Assembly: GCA_029706075.1 (NCBI GenBank)
Contig: JAINUG010000179.1
Location: 248,001 to 312,000, forward strand
DNA from: Aldrovandia affinis
Taxonomy: Eukaryota; Chordata; Actinopteri; Notacanthiformes; Halosauridae
Reading direction: 5' to 3'
Length of the DNA stretch: 64,000 nt
Position 1 is the first letter of the stretch. Every line of letters begins with the position of its first letter. Position numbers and translations under genes: made by a program. Positions 1 through 13,885 of the stretch are shown piece after piece. The notes under the pieces were generated by a model. That model made no database searches. It had not been told where the DNA came from and was given only the letters and a program-made list of their open reading frames with translations.

Positions 1-3000
1 GAAAGCCAGAGGTTATAATAGGACTGTACTGCAGTGCTGCAATAAGGCAATTGTAGGGGCAGCCATCTTGCTCAAATTGAAAATGACCCACAATCCAAAA
101 TCATATGAGTCTGAGTTCTAAAGCAACTGTGTAGTGTGAACAGAAAGGGGTTCACTGTACTGTACTGAGTTTGGTTAGTTTAAAAGGGACTATATGTGAA
201 AACATCCTTAGTTAAAAAGTTCCTCACAGGAAAGTTTGACATTGGCCTCTACTATAAGTTTTTGTTAATAGAGGTCACTCTTTCTGCCATGATTTATGAC
301 AACATTTTTTTAATGCAAAATAATGATTCCCTTCGCTCTCACATGTTTATATTTCTCATTCTTTAATTTATTTGAATTATTACTCTTAATTTCCATAAAG
401 AGCTCTTAAAAAAGTATCCCTGAAATTTTGGAGGCAGTGGCTCATTTGTCCACCTGGAACAGCCTCCACTGGCGGTCACACTGGCTCACCATCACAGTCT
501 CCAATATAGAGGAGGATGTCAGAGTTATTTTGCATATTTTGGTTGTTTCTCTCTTGCATACGGGCCAAAGAGGTGTCGGAAATTAGTTAAATGAATATCA
601 GGAGAGTGCCTGCACTCTGCCCGGCCTGACACTATATGCTAAACCATGAAAAAGGACTGAGACGCAAAGGCAGAGATGACTCCAGCCCCAGCGGAATCAT
701 TTAGCCTTTCTCCAAGCAAGCCCGAGATAGTAATTAAGATAAATCTACCTAAATATTCAGATTCTGCTATCACGTAATTCATGAAAATTATGATAATTAT
801 TTTTGTAGGGCAAAAGAGTTATTACCTCAATCATGTCTGATTTATACTGATATTCATTGAGTCCAGTTTGGGTGTTATAACGCCTTCATGTTTTAGTTAA
901 GGAGACAAAATGAGACAAAATGCGCACATATGCAATCACAATGCATTTGTTTTAACAGGCTCCCTCCTGGTCTTTCAATTATTTTTCTAAATATTCCCTT
1001 TCTCCATTTTGTAAATTGTAATACTGTTTCAATTTCCCCTCCCATGGATTCCTATGTTCCTAACAGGGTAACAGAGCTGAATTGACATTTTCTGTCTTTC
1101 TGTATTTTTAATACTGTAATTTGACGAATTATTGGGCTACATTACTGCTGATGATTTAGCTGATTAATTAAACTCAGAGGATCTAATTAAGAAGAGGCTA
1201 ATGTTTGATGTGCTAATTGTTTTTTTCTCCATTATTTTAAGGGAGGCCTGGCAGCTGCCATCCATGGCGGAGTACCCTGTCAGGTGACAAGTCACATGAC
1301 TAGTCCAGCCAGGTGTGTTTTCAAAGATGCCCGTCATTACTCGTGTTTGAACTGAGAAACTCACCTCCTGTCAGTACAACCCTGCTGCACAGGAACACAT
1401 TCATTTGTGCCATATAATCTGAATTAATAATATTATCTGTGTCTGACAGAATAAGTACACTTTATACATTAGTACAATGTATGTATGTTACCATTATGTG
1501 GGAAATTATTTGGCAATATGTGCTTAACAAAACAATTACGGTTCCACACTTACATTTTTCAGGTCAGTGCTTATTTATGGTTTTTGCCTATTCTGTAGGC
1601 CTACCAATGTTCTTGCTCTTCTAGATGTTTAACTGATACTGGATGTATTTAATGCCTTTTATAATGTGCATAATTTAATAATTTATAAAGTAAAGAATAT
1701 ATTTATAAAGTAAAGAATATCCTAGAGGTCCTAGAACCTTTACTGCCTGTCTGAGGGAGAAAAGGATCCACTCAGTGAGTGTGTTCACATGGTGATCATC
1801 ATCATTCCCTAGTGGCTGTTGCTTGGTTGTCATGGAGAATTGTCTAGGCTGTACAGATGTGGCACATACAGAGGGCAAAGGGGCAAAGGGGGCAGGGTGG
1901 CACAGTGCAGGGGGGAAGCAGGGCAAAGACAGTGATGGAGGAGGGCAGATCACACACCATTAGAGCACCAAGCACTAATTAGGATGAGGATAATTGCAGT
2001 CCAGGGAAGTGTGATTACATTTAGATTTGCAATGAAAACTTGACACCGCCGCCCCCCTCACATCGATGACATTTACCCTGGATCGTGATGTTCCACTTGG
2101 TGCCTTTTAACCCTTTTTAAATGCTGATCATCTTACATCGTCTGTGACCTGCAGATAGCTTTGGAAAACTTAAACAGTCATCTACAGTCAAGCCTTGGCT
2201 CAAATTGTTTAGAGTTTCTCCTGGTCTTCCTGAGACAACACTCCAGCTGCCTGAACTGTTCAACACATGTCTCTCTGGTCTATGGAGAGTCATCCCTACA
2301 TGATTCAATATGATTCAGTTGGACTAAAAATACAACTGCAGAAAATGTATTCATCTTACTAACAGCCAGGCTCTGCTACAGAATATTATACTGAAATTTT
2401 GAAATGTTTATTTTCCTTTTGTGGTGTGAGCCCTGCTCTCCTATGTTAATCATTTATCTTGTTTGGGGAGAGAGGAGTCCCAAAATCATGTTGTGCTGCA
2501 GAGCTGCAGAATACTGAAACACTTGAGCATATTATCAGTGATATACTTGACCGCATTTCAGGGAGAGCGGAAAGGACATGAATTGGGCTTGCCTCTTAAT
2601 TTGCCTATGTACAGGGAAGAGGCTATCTGTCCCCATCAGTGTCTAGCCTATACACTGAGAAGTACAGGCCAGATTAGAATGTCACAGGGACAAAAAAAAG
2701 ATATAAGGAGCAATAGACAAGGGGCAACGCTATCAAAGTGCTCCAGGAATGATAAAGTAGTAGCAAAATAATCAATCAACCTGTGCAAATTCCTCCAGCA
2801 CTGAAGCTAACATATGCCCCTGAAGGAGTTCTTCATTTAAAAAAATCATATCAGATCAATATCATTATCAAGTGAGGGAAAAGCAATGAAATATAATTTA
2901 GTACAACTTTACAGTTTTCACAGGGAGATATCTAATTATGGCCTAATGTGCATTAGGGTGACAATTCTTCTGCGATCAACACTATATCAATCATTGTGAA

Positions 3001-3557
3001 CGAATATCCCTCAGTTCACTGATTGAATGCAGAGACTGTAATATACAGTAGCTAGAGGGATAGTCTTCAGTTGCCCATGGCGGGCTACAGGTTTCAATTG
3101 TAGTTCCTGCATATATCTGTCCAACTTTTCCTTCCATTTCCTTACTGGCCATCCCATATTGGGCTTTCTGTACAAAATGCAGGGGGTTGACTATACTAAA
3201 TACAGTTATTCACAATAGCATAACTTTATCCACAGTTAACAACTACTAACGAAGCTTCCCAACGTGTAACACATTAATTTTATGGTTAATATTGAGACTC
3301 ATAATGATTCATAATATTGAGACTCATAATGACTATTTATATCCTGTTCCTTAGCCAGGATACACATCTTTTTTTGGAAAATAAATATTACTTTTTACAA
3401 AAAATCATTTTTGTTCTCTGAGCAATTGTATGAATATAAAATAATGTAATTTCCCAATTTTTATGAGCATACAATATAGCTTATTACTTGTAAAGTTCAT
3501 CTTATACAGGCTTCACTGCTCATCTTTATCAAGGGTGTGAATAACAAAGGAGGGTAT

Positions 3558-3560
<3 letters not shown>
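1..3560. other. Intergenic DNA, no gene; possible conserved elements
   Basis: AT-rich sequence with no supportable exon. Two stretches stand out as non-repetitive and motif-dense: about 540-760, and 1120-1215, which has several TAATTA/TAATTAA homeodomain cores. Whether they are conserved cannot be judged from one genome. Confidence 0.35.

Positions 3561-3617
<57 letters not shown>
3561..3617. repeat. (CT)n followed by (AT)n microsatellite
   Basis: CT units from 3561 to about 3596, then AT units to about 3617. Confidence 0.97.
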
Positions 3618-3960
3618 CACCCCACCTCAAAAATATCACCTTTTATTGCCTTACAGCCTGAAATTAAAACATTAAATCAGACCTTTTCCACCTTTATTTA
3701 CACATTTTACCCTATAACTTGCAAGTGAAAAAAAATGCTCAAAATTTCTGAACATTAATAAAAAATATAAATGTTGAATAACTTATTATTTTACACCCCG
3801 CTTATCCTACTACTTGTAAACTAGCTGAGGAGTACCCAGTCACCTTCCAGATCATACACTAAGCTAATTGCCCTCCAACTGTGTTCAATTGTAGTGATTC
3901 TGCTTACTTCAGAATAAAATCAGTTGTTCCTTAGAGGACACTGTATATACTGTATGCATA
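3618..3960. mobile_element. Tc1-like element remnant (tentative)
   Basis: Contains 'ttattgccttacagcctgaa' followed by 'attaaaac' and a 'ttcaattgtagtgattctgc' stretch, resembling inner ends of fish Tc1-like transposons. No transposase motif is left. Confidence 0.4.
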
Positions 3961-4865
3961 GTACATATATATCCTATAGAGACCCTATTGGGTCAGTCAA
4001 CCCTATTGTTCTACTGATAATGTATTTTTACAGATTTGTACACCTCTGTACACCTCAATAACATTTTCATTAATTGAATTGTACATGGCTTGCAGTGAAC
4101 CGCATAAACATAACACCTGCAATGATAATACAGAAAAAGCATTAAACCATGAATTGTGCATACATGAATTATGTTTCCGAAACCAATTGTGATGATTTGT
4201 GAAATATTCATGTGTTCATAACTCAAGAAGTCCAAGAATCAATACTTCATAAAAATGATTAACCATGCATGTTTTTTTCCTTTCCTTTAAATTAATTAAG
4301 TTACAGTAACATACTAATACTAATAATGTATGGCTCTTCATTTATGGATCTTATGCGATGAACATCAACATCAACAATCAATTACTGTAAAATCTGAAGT
4401 CACATAGAAATTGTGTACTGTGTCTTGCAGCAACTGTCAACCACTTACAACAGTAAAAGGAAATTAGAGTGAGAGTTGGAGACAGGAACCAGTTGTTTGT
4501 TTGCCTTCAAAGTGTCCCTTTGAGGCCAGAGATTCAAACAGGCTTCCCTGTATTGATCAAGCTCTAATACAAGTGGTGAATGTGAGACAGTGAGACATTT
4601 AGCCAAAATGGGTGTAATGACCACATCTGTTCACAGCTTTACATTGTCAGCCACCTGGCAGGTAAAGCATTGATCCAGTGGGAGACTCCCCCAACACTAC
4701 AGCCCAAAACAATCTGAGAGGAAGTGTATTCAGAGTCCTGATGCCTCACTCCGGAACTAATACCACAGTGTACAAATTGAAATCTTTGAATTTTATGTTA
4801 AAACTTACAAACTCAGATCTATAACACTTTAACAAGTATCTTTGGGCATTGGGCCTTGAATAGCA
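3961..4865. other. Intergenic DNA, nothing recognisable
   Basis: No exon, repeat family or RNA gene that I can support. Confidence 0.5.
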
Positions 4866-5250
4866 TAGCAGTCTGACGCATTCGCATTGACTGGTGCTTT
4901 GCGAGTGTAAGCCACCTTTTACGGTTGCGGTTCGAACCCGTAATACGGCACGTTTATACCACGTCAGACCGGCCCTGGCTGGGAGCCTCAATCGGGGGCA
5001 GCATTTGGCTGTCGGCCCCAGGGGGAGTGGCGAGGCTGTGCTGGCACGAGCTCGTCAAGAAGCCGAAGGGCGTTCCTAAAGAGCAGATGGCCGAAGTTCC
5101 ATCTCGGAGGAGGCGACTCATTGCTGGCCTCGGGGTATTAGCTTGACCCGGAGAACGGGAGGCGGGCTCATCAGGGGAAGGGTGAATCAAATAAATAGAG
5201 GGTTGAATTGGCTACTAAATTGGGAGAAAAACTGCGAAAAATTTGAAACA
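4866..5250 (+). mobile_element. tRNA-derived SINE, long form (family B), plus strand
   Basis: tRNA-like head with A-box-like 'tagcatagcagtctgacgc' and a good B box (ggttcgaaccc near 4930), a GC-rich body of about 200 bases, and the tail 'ttggctactaaattgggaga' running into A-rich DNA. A second, reversed copy is at 35.3-35.7 kb. Open frames across it are not genes. Confidence 0.75.
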
Positions 5251-7020
5251 AAAAATACAAAGTATCTTTGGACATCGCAATAAATAAATGACATAGTAAC
5301 TAAACAACCCATACCTAGGAAAGCAGTGGTTAGAAATCGATAGATACAGTATGTGCTTACAACAGCAGTGCCAGCTTTATGAAAAAGGAAAGGGTTTTAA
5401 TATCATCCTGAGAGGAAAATGGAATGCAATGAGTATCTGCTGTTTGCTGAGAACTGTGCTTTGTGATTTAGCATCAGTGCGCAATGACACAAATATGATG
5501 CAAGTCACAGTGGGGCTAAAATGTGCTAATTGCCTAATTAGCCCACCCAGTTCAATAATCTACTTCTGATGTACTGCAGTAACACCAGTGCTTTTTTTTT
5601 TTTTTTAAATGGTCATGGCTTATGAAAATGACGTTCATTACATTTAAGTTATAAAGCTGAAACAAAGGGATGCTCAGTGCTTATGAAATTCATCATGGAC
5701 AGAAGTTTCTGTACAATTCTTTTGTTATATTAAAAAAGCACTTAATGGCAGCTTCAATGTCCCAAACAGCACTGAACCACAGCAGCCCCATATTAACTTA
5801 AAAACACAGGAAATTGATAGCATTCTTTAAAAATGTGGGAGCATGATACATTCATTATTTAAATACTGTTTATACAGAAGGAATTATCCACAAATAAGTA
5901 AGAAAAAAAGTTTCAGTTCATAAATGTCAATGTCCTATAGCAGATTTGGTAAATATTCCAATGAAGCACCAGATGCTTCAAATATAGCATGTCTAAAGGG
6001 GTGTTCGAAATTTTGTGGGTCTGCATTGAAGCTGGGGAACTGTTTGAGGAAGGTTCTTAACCCAGTCCTTCAATAAATGTCAAATGTTATGCATGGATAA
6101 CATGTAAGAACATAAGACACAGGAATGTACATCGCCATGGATAGAGCCATCTGCTAAGAAAATAGTAGAAAAATAATGATAACAAAAAGATGTTATAAAC
6201 ATCCAGGAATAAAAGGTTAAATAGAAAAATGTGCATTATGAAAATCCAATAGGATTTGTTTGCTTTTTCTCCCTGCAAGTCTTACTAGTAACATTTTTCT
6301 CTGAACAGACAACTATGGACAATAGAGGACCATTTGTTTAATATGAACTCATCTATATGCTAATTCATAGATAAATACCCTCTAGATTTGTTTAGCCTAT
6401 TCCTGTTTACCCATTAAATATTTTGTTATTATAAATGCAAAGGGACATGATATTAAAAAAGCAGAGAGCTGTGGGCCACAAAGCATTAGCAGTGCATTAC
6501 CTGATATTATATTCATATTAGCAAGCTATTGCAGCCTGAAATTTGGCTCTAATTTGAGTTGCATCAAAAAGCCATAGCTGTAAGTGATACTACATAACTA
6601 GTATGAATATCTGTCCCAGACATAGGCATATAAAATGCTATTTTTCACTACCTCATACTAATACCTAAAATGAATACTGTTTGTTTTGTCTGAAATAATA
6701 TTTGTTAAACAGTTTTTCCTGAGAAGACAAAGAGGGCTTTTTAACTGTTTTCTCGACCAGTTTCTTTTGTGAATTTCTGAAAATGTATAGAAATGAGAAC
6801 ATTGTCCAACACTATCACTTTACAATTTTCAGAGCTCACTTAATGAGTAAACGCAATGAGTAAATGTAATTTCTGTGACCCAGGCACATGGAAATACCTA
6901 ACATATAGCCGAATATGGAATAAAATGTATATATTTTTTTAAAAGGCACATGTTAATATAATATAATTCATGGATACTAGCCAGTGGAATGTTTTGTTTG
7001 AATAGTGTGAATGCCTGTGC
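5251..7020. other. Intergenic DNA, no gene; candidate regulatory stretches
   Basis: Mostly AT-rich. The segments 5390-5565 and 6450-6600 look like conserved non-coding DNA by their low repetitiveness and dense homeodomain cores. The first contains the paired site TAATTGCCTAATTA at 5527-5540. Confidence 0.3.
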
Positions 7021-7024
7021 AGCA

Positions 7025-8335
7025 GGAAAAAGTTATGTAGATAGAATACTTTATTATCCCAGAGGGAAATTTGTTTTTGCAATAATACTGGCAGGCATTG
7101 GCATGCACATACAACGTAACACAACATACACAAACAACATAATACAAAAGACATAACATAAACATAAAAGACATCCCATAAAGTGAGGTAATTATGTTTT
7201 GAAGTCCTTGTTTAAAAAAATCTGGTACTAGTTGGGATGAATGATTTGCGTGCCCGGTTTGTTTTACAGAGGGTAGTTTTGAACCTTTGGCCAGAGGGTA
7301 GAAGTTTGTACTGGTTGTTTAGTGTGTGGGTAGAGTCATGTATGATTTGTTTGGCCTTGCAGATGGTCCTAATTTTATAAAGGTATGCTATGTTCTGGCA
7401 TGTGGTGCTACAGACTTTACTTGCTATATTGACTATTTTGTTTATCTTATTGGAGTTGGGTATTGAGAGTGAACTGCACCAGCCGAGGAACCAAAATGTT
7501 AAAATGCTCTCAATTAAGATTTTATAAAACAGGTGCAATATTTTATTGTCCCCATTGAATTTCTGAGTTTTCGGAGAAGGTAGAGTCTTTGTTGTCCTTT
7601 CCTGAGTATTGCCTGTGTGTTTGAGTTCCAGTCCAATTATCCAATTATCCAATTATCAGGTATCTATATTCCTGTACTATTTCTATTACAGCTGTGTTGA
7701 TATTGACAGGCCTTAGATCATTAGCCTTTATCTGAAAGTCAATGATCACTTCCTTTGTTTTATTGGTGTTGAGTTGCAGTGAGTGATTGTTGCTCCATTT
7801 TGTAAACCTGTTTATTTCCATTCTGTAGTTGTCTTCATTGTTTCCAGAGATGAGTCCAACTATGGCTGTGTGTCTGTGGCAGGCTTGTGTACAGTTATTG
7901 GTGTACAGTATGAACAGAACCGTAGATATGGCACTGCCTTATGGTACTCCTGTGTTATTAGGAATGAATGGTGACAGAATGGAGTTGACTCAAACCATTT
8001 GGCTGGCGTCATTCAGGAAACTCAAATTAATGTGGTTTGTCCAGGTGTAGATCGATGGTATGGAGAAAGAATATTAAGGCATCCTTAATCTATCACACCC
8101 GGCTGCCTTCCTGGTGTTGATCTTCTTAAAAACCAACACAACATCTTTTTCTGTCATTGTTATGGGGTCACCTTGTGGCAGCGATTGAAGTGCTCCTCCA
8201 AATGGTCCTTTGTGTCAAAACGTGCATAGAACTGGTTCAGCTCAGTTGCAAAGGCTGAATCATCTTCTCACTTTATTTTCCTGGCCCGTGAAGATGTAGA
8301 TGTTTTATATGACCATACATCAAGACCGACCCAAA
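7025..8335 (-). mobile_element. Rex1-like (CR1-related) LINE, old 3' portion, minus strand
   Basis: Minus-strand translations give the order of a Rex1-type reverse transcriptase. KDVVLVFKKINTRKAAGCDRL (about 8.1-8.2 kb) comes first, then VP-GSAISTVLFILYTNNC (about 7.9 kb), FTKWSNNHSLQLNTNKTKEV (about 7.75 kb), and a C-terminal stretch with YKLLPSGQRFKTTLCKTNRA (about 7.28 kb). It ends in the 'ttatcccagagggaaatttg' 3' region near 7050. Stops and frameshifts show it is inactive. Confidence 0.75.
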
Positions 8336-10270
8336 GGTTGAGGTGCACTAATGTAGGCTAAGCCATATAGAGGTTATGCTGGATACAAACAAAATATAAA
8401 GAGGGCACAACGGGGCCTGACACATGGAGCAAAGCCTCAATTTCTGCCAGGAATGGATTGGAAAAAGCCATTAAGAACTGCAGACTATTGGTTACGAGGC
8501 CAGTTCCCTTACCACTACTCCATGATGGCTAAAAACTCCCTTTTGTACACACAGCCCAAGAATCTAATTAGCAAGCCAATTTGTAGGACATTGTAACTAT
8601 TCTAATATCTAAAATCTAATAAGATGAATGTGTTATCTTGATTCCTCCGATTAAAGGAAAATTATTTTCCTCTGGAATAAGTTACAAATCCCTCTCGGTT
8701 CTGTTGAAAGGCTTAAAATGTCACAAAATGCTACATCCTGGCCTGCTGCTGAGATGTAGGATTTTAAGATGCTCAAACATTAAAAGCAACCTGAAATTCA
8801 TGCGGTTATGTGCTCTTATCGCCATTTCAAGGTGCTGGAAAAAGAGGATATTATTCAACAACGGCTTCTGAAAGTGTCGATTTAAGTATTACCCCTCGCA
8901 ATATCATGTAGCACTGAGCCTTGGGCAAGATGTAAACAGAGCTGCTAACTTGTTTGCCATGCAATTTGCATAACGTGACAAGACTTAACGCAGAGCGCCA
9001 CAGCAGTAACGGGGGCCTACGGTGATGATTCTATGAAACAATTAAATCAAGAGAAAGTGTGTGCTCACAGCTTTTTTTACTTGCAATTAATTTGATGCTC
9101 CAATCACAGCTACAGCTACAGCTGTAACAAATGTAAATGTATTGCATAATCTTTTTCAATGAACAGCTCTTGGTGCCCTTTAAAGTGGGATTTTATATTT
9201 ACATTTATATTTGTGCTTTCACCTAAGACATTGCTGCCAGCAGAGGCAAATAACTTACTTCAAAAATAATTGACATTAAATTAACATCAAAGGCTTGTTG
9301 CAAAGACTTTTAATCCCACTGAACAATTACACAAACTGTAACTGCATTGTTTTAAATTCACTGGTGAAAGATGACTGTGAATGTCTGATATCCATTATGA
9401 AGACACATTGCTCTGTATGTTTAAGGTGAGCTCCATAGTAATCCATTAAACAGCACATGTTTTGGCGGCAATGCAAAATCCACCGAGCCTGTCCCGGAAC
9501 TCTCCAGAAGACATTAGCATGTGTTAGAATTGCATTATGCGGCAGGATGTGTGTCATTTGTGTTGTGGGGGGATTTTAGTGATTCACAGCCAGAGAGATT
9601 GATGTGGGGAAGGGCATCTGAGGCCAGTCCATATGCTACATAAATCTCCTTTAGTTCTAGCAAATTCAGGAATCTGCAGCGTTGTCAAGTAGAAACTCTC
9701 ACAATGCCGCTCATAACATGACTGGATTAGGGCTGTTTTAAGAAGGTGAAAATTTGAAAGATGAAAACTGCACTTGTCAATCTGGCTAGTCTTATGTTTT
9801 TATCCATTTTGTTTGCAACCTCACAAGGCACACATTTCTATTCATTTCAAGACATCGAATGTGGGGAGTGACATTTGCCATACGCTTTAAAAGGTATCAC
9901 CTAAGTGGTGGTCAAGAGTGCTGGCAAAAACTAATTCAACACTGAAGACTAGCAGAGGGATTTCAAAGGAATTCGCGAGGTGATGAAAAATCAAATTTCA
10001 CACCACAAACCAACACTGCCACGCAACTTGCATTACCCTCTGCGATCAAGTTTGAACACCAGTGAAATTACAGCTTGTGGATTGCAATTATGAATGCAAT
10101 GCACCCCGGATATTATTAGTAAGACCAGAGTGCACATCCAGTGACCTTCAGCCAGAGACACACGCGCTCAGTGTACAGAAAGGCCTTTGACCAACTGCTG
10201 GTACAAACGAAAAACATTTGAGCAACAAAGGCTTGCATCTGCATGCCTTTATCATCTTAGAACAAGCTAC
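8336..10270. promoter_or_regulatory. Candidate conserved non-coding cluster
   Basis: Nearly 2 kb free of recognisable repeats, with homeodomain/PBX-like words (for example atgcaatttgcataacg near 8959) and no exon. Such composition is typical of enhancer-bearing gene deserts, but conservation was not tested. Confidence 0.3.
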
Positions 10271-10271
10271 G

Positions 10272-10311
10272 CAGAACATGTCTGTCTCTCTCTGTCTCTC
10301 TCTCTCTCTCT
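10272..10311. repeat. (TC)n-rich microsatellite
   Basis: Short TCTC/TGTC run between two non-repetitive stretches. Confidence 0.9.
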
Positions 10312-10460
10312 GTGCAAATATTATGATGTCCGTGATGAAAGCGGCACCGCTTCGGTCTGCATGGCCAATAATTAAAGGCGAGACTCTCGTTTACTCGACG
10401 ACGCTAATGATCCTGATGAAATTACCTCGGGGACCACAATTATAGGGACTGGCTGTGGAG
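10312..10460. promoter_or_regulatory. Candidate conserved non-coding element
   Basis: About 150 bases with balanced composition and multiple CpGs in AT-rich surroundings, including a homeodomain-like 'ccaataattaaag' near 10364. No credible splice-bounded exon. Function is inference. Confidence 0.3.
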
Positions 10461-12189
10461 ACTAGGAGAGCGGCCTCCTGGGAGGAGGGCGGGGGTGGGG
10501 AGTGGGGGGGGTGTTTTGTGAGAGAGGCGCTCACTCACACACTGCTCTCCTGTATGGCTCTGTGCACTCATACACGAGGCCCTGTGACACCCCTGCTACC
10601 AGGGATGTGGGAGGTAGTGGTCATAAGCAACAAACAAGTATGTTTACATGCAAACAGTACTCAGAATGCCGTGAGCACTCAATATAAGGTCATATTCTGA
10701 ATATTGTGTTTGCATGCACCACAAAACTGAATTCCCCGCCAATAATAAAGTTAATATGCAAATAGAAAATACTAGGCATGCTGTCTTTGGACTTGCAACT
10801 CGGATAATTAAAATAAATACTTAAAATGAATCCTGAGCAATTTTGGAGAATTTCAATTCGAGTTCATACAAAATACATATTTTAAAGAAAAAGAAAAAAG
10901 AAACCCTTCTGTAATGCAGTCTTTGATAGGAAAATGACTGCCTGGACATAAACACAATGAGTTTCATTTTTAAGACATTCACAGGAAGAACGGTTGTTGT
11001 GGTTATGAATATTAATAATGGTCCAACTTAAGGTTGCTATGAATGCACATTTGTCACCAGGAGCCTCACAAATAAGGTCACAGTCCTCTTACAGCCACAT
11101 ATTAGACACACACTGACATTAAACCCTCGCCTTTGATACTTAATTGCAGAAGCAAGCACTTTCAGGAGACTGAACACAAAGCTTTAATTAACTCGAATGT
11201 CACACATGTTCAGCCTTGATTGCCACTCAAGCTGTATGCCAAAATCAGTCGGAGCCCCCCCACCACCCTGAGAAAGATTGCCGACTAATCCAGTCCATTT
11301 AAATAGGAACTCCGTTTAAGAGTCTAGAAACGTAAAGGAAAAGTTGTCTTCCAATGACATTTATACACTTCTATGGACCTAACATTTTTGGGTTTGGTTT
11401 TTCAAGGATTAGGAAATGACAAAGCAGGAGCGAATGAAGTGATCAACTGGGTAACACTGCCAACCTGGCCCAAAAAGAACAAAAAAACATGTTATGTGAC
11501 AAAAGAAAATATTTCGTCAGATTTTACTACTGGAAAGATATGAATGTCACAAAGGCATAGGTTTCAAAAGGCATGGGTAGTTACAGTCAAGACCGACGGG
11601 ATTCTGTCTGACCATGCCAAGATTAGATTGAGCTTTGATTGAAGCTCAACCAAAGCTTCAAATTGATTGATTTGATTTGAAGAGCTGATTGAAGAATGTG
11701 GTAGGTAAGGCTCACTTTTACAACAGCGATTTAAGTAAAAGAACCTACATGGAAGCTGGATTGAATCCAGGTTCCAAAAGCTGGCGAGACATGGTTCAAA
11801 GCTGGAGTTGCTGCTCAGGCTTGGAATATGACAGATGTGACTGCCCCCTGTTGGACGCAGGAAAGTAGAACAGACAGCCCTATGTACTGTGAATTCTCAA
11901 TAGCCAACTCCTCAAGCAGTGTGTCAGACTATATCCTTTAATCGTTACAAATTCAAGCAAACCTGCTTCAGATAATGGCTAATCACATTGCAGAGGGGAC
12001 TCAAGTAGGAGCCCCCCCATGATTTTTACATTAAACGAGAACACTGACTAATGAATGTGTTGCACATTAAAATCCATATTAAAAGCTACATTTGTCTTTG
12101 TTTAACATAGTGGGAAGTATATAATGGTGTATACCTAAAGCATGAGAATACATTAGGAGTTACACATTTTAAGAGCAATACCTTTACCT
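10461..12189. other. Intergenic DNA, no gene seen
   Basis: Non-coding; a G-rich patch (10486-10512) and otherwise nothing I can name. Confidence 0.5.
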
Positions 12190-13885
12190 GTAATATTTAA
12201 CGATACATGCAAACAAATAATTGGTCACGGAAAATAATTGCACCATCACACCACATAGTAGCACAATGACGGTTTTAATTGACAGCAAACAAAACTCATA
12301 AAATGTATATAAATATTGTATAAATACACATGCACAGACCATATTAATCATTCTTACACAGCATACGTAAAAACATCCACTACCCTCTAAAGCAGTGTTC
12401 AACTCCCGGCCTCTACATATTGCACCACTTCTTTGAACCAATTAGCTCACCTTGTGGATGGAGGTAAAATAATTAGTCAACTCAAGTGGTGTAGCGCGTG
12501 TTTGGAGCGAATACCTGCAGACACATCATTCACATCTTGACATTTTAGCTGGTCTACAGCAGTCAAATCTAAAAAGAGGGTTTCTCCAATTCATAATGCA
12601 TTACAGAAGTTCCAACATTGCAAGAATGTGTATAAACAAACAAAGCCTTGACATTACTGTGGAACAAAATAATGAAAAGTTCAAAATAATGTTTAATTGG
12701 CTTCAGTGTAATGGTACTGCACAGGCGGTTTGAGACTTCATGTAACATTAGCTAAACTACAAGGCATACCTATGGCTAATTTAGTGTGGGTTCAGACTGT
12801 TACAATAAAGAGCCCAACACTGCCATCTTATGATTACAAAGTGCAAGCGCTACTGCAAGCCACAAACCAGAAAAACCTTCAAAGTGACACAGGAACTCCC
12901 AATTTATACAATTTCTGTGACAAATTTGATAATACAATGCTCCATTGTAACATGCATTGTTCATTGTGCATAACTGCACCTAAACATACTGTTAAAACCA
13001 TCATTGAATAAAACAAAGCAATATACCAAACATGAGGATTCATTTAGACCGGTAACCTTGGCTTATTTTCTTCAGATTCAAGATAAATCAAGATCGGATC
13101 TATCATTTTCCACATTTACACTGCCATATTTAGACTGCATTTTGTTTTTAAAAATGTACTATATTCAACATACATTCAACTTCTACATAAAATTAACCCA
13201 CTTGAGTTTTATACAGTGACTATTAAAAGTATGTGAAACTTGATCAGAACACAGTGACTTAAAACTAGCAAAACAACTAAATCTACTTTTACAAATTTGT
13301 CAGTAAATGGTAGGAAAAAAACTAAAACCATTTTGATCATTAACAAAGACCCCATTTTTCAAACCAAATTAAACTAGGCCCTGGCATGAAGTTACAGGAC
13401 AGAATTAAAAACACCATTCAAAACAAAACCATTCAAAACAAGATTAAGTAAATTACAACATCATGTGACCCACTGCCAGTGTTAATAAAAAAATACAACA
13501 GAACCAAAAACATTCAGTGTAGAAGTGAGCAATCAGAGTTCTCAAACAGTTTAACCCTGAACAGTCCTATTTAGACAGCAATATTTCATTTTATAAAATC
13601 ATTTAAAATTACATTAGATCAGTAATGTCATAGTTGAGGATGTGTATTGTATCCAATCAATCATTGCATGTAATTAGTTGGTTATTTGTGCATATACAGT
13701 ACAGAACCACCATAAACAACAAGAGTGGTCCTCCTTTGATAGCACTTTGATGGGCCTTATTCAAAAACATGCTAACCGTTTCCACTCAACCGGATGTGAA
13801 ACCATATTCCAACTAATAAAACATCAAATCGCTAGCATCAGAGCCTACAGTTGAATAGCCCCACCAGTACATGTTCCCCGGGAGA
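12190..13885 (-). other. micall2: Probable MICALL2 3' UTR and downstream flank
   Basis: AT-rich DNA directly 3' of the MICALL2 stop with no coding signal. I found no perfect AATAAA on the minus strand close to the stop. ATTAAA variants occur near 12692 and 12273, which would imply a 3' UTR of 1.2-1.6 kb. The extent is inference; RNA data would settle it. Confidence 0.35.
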
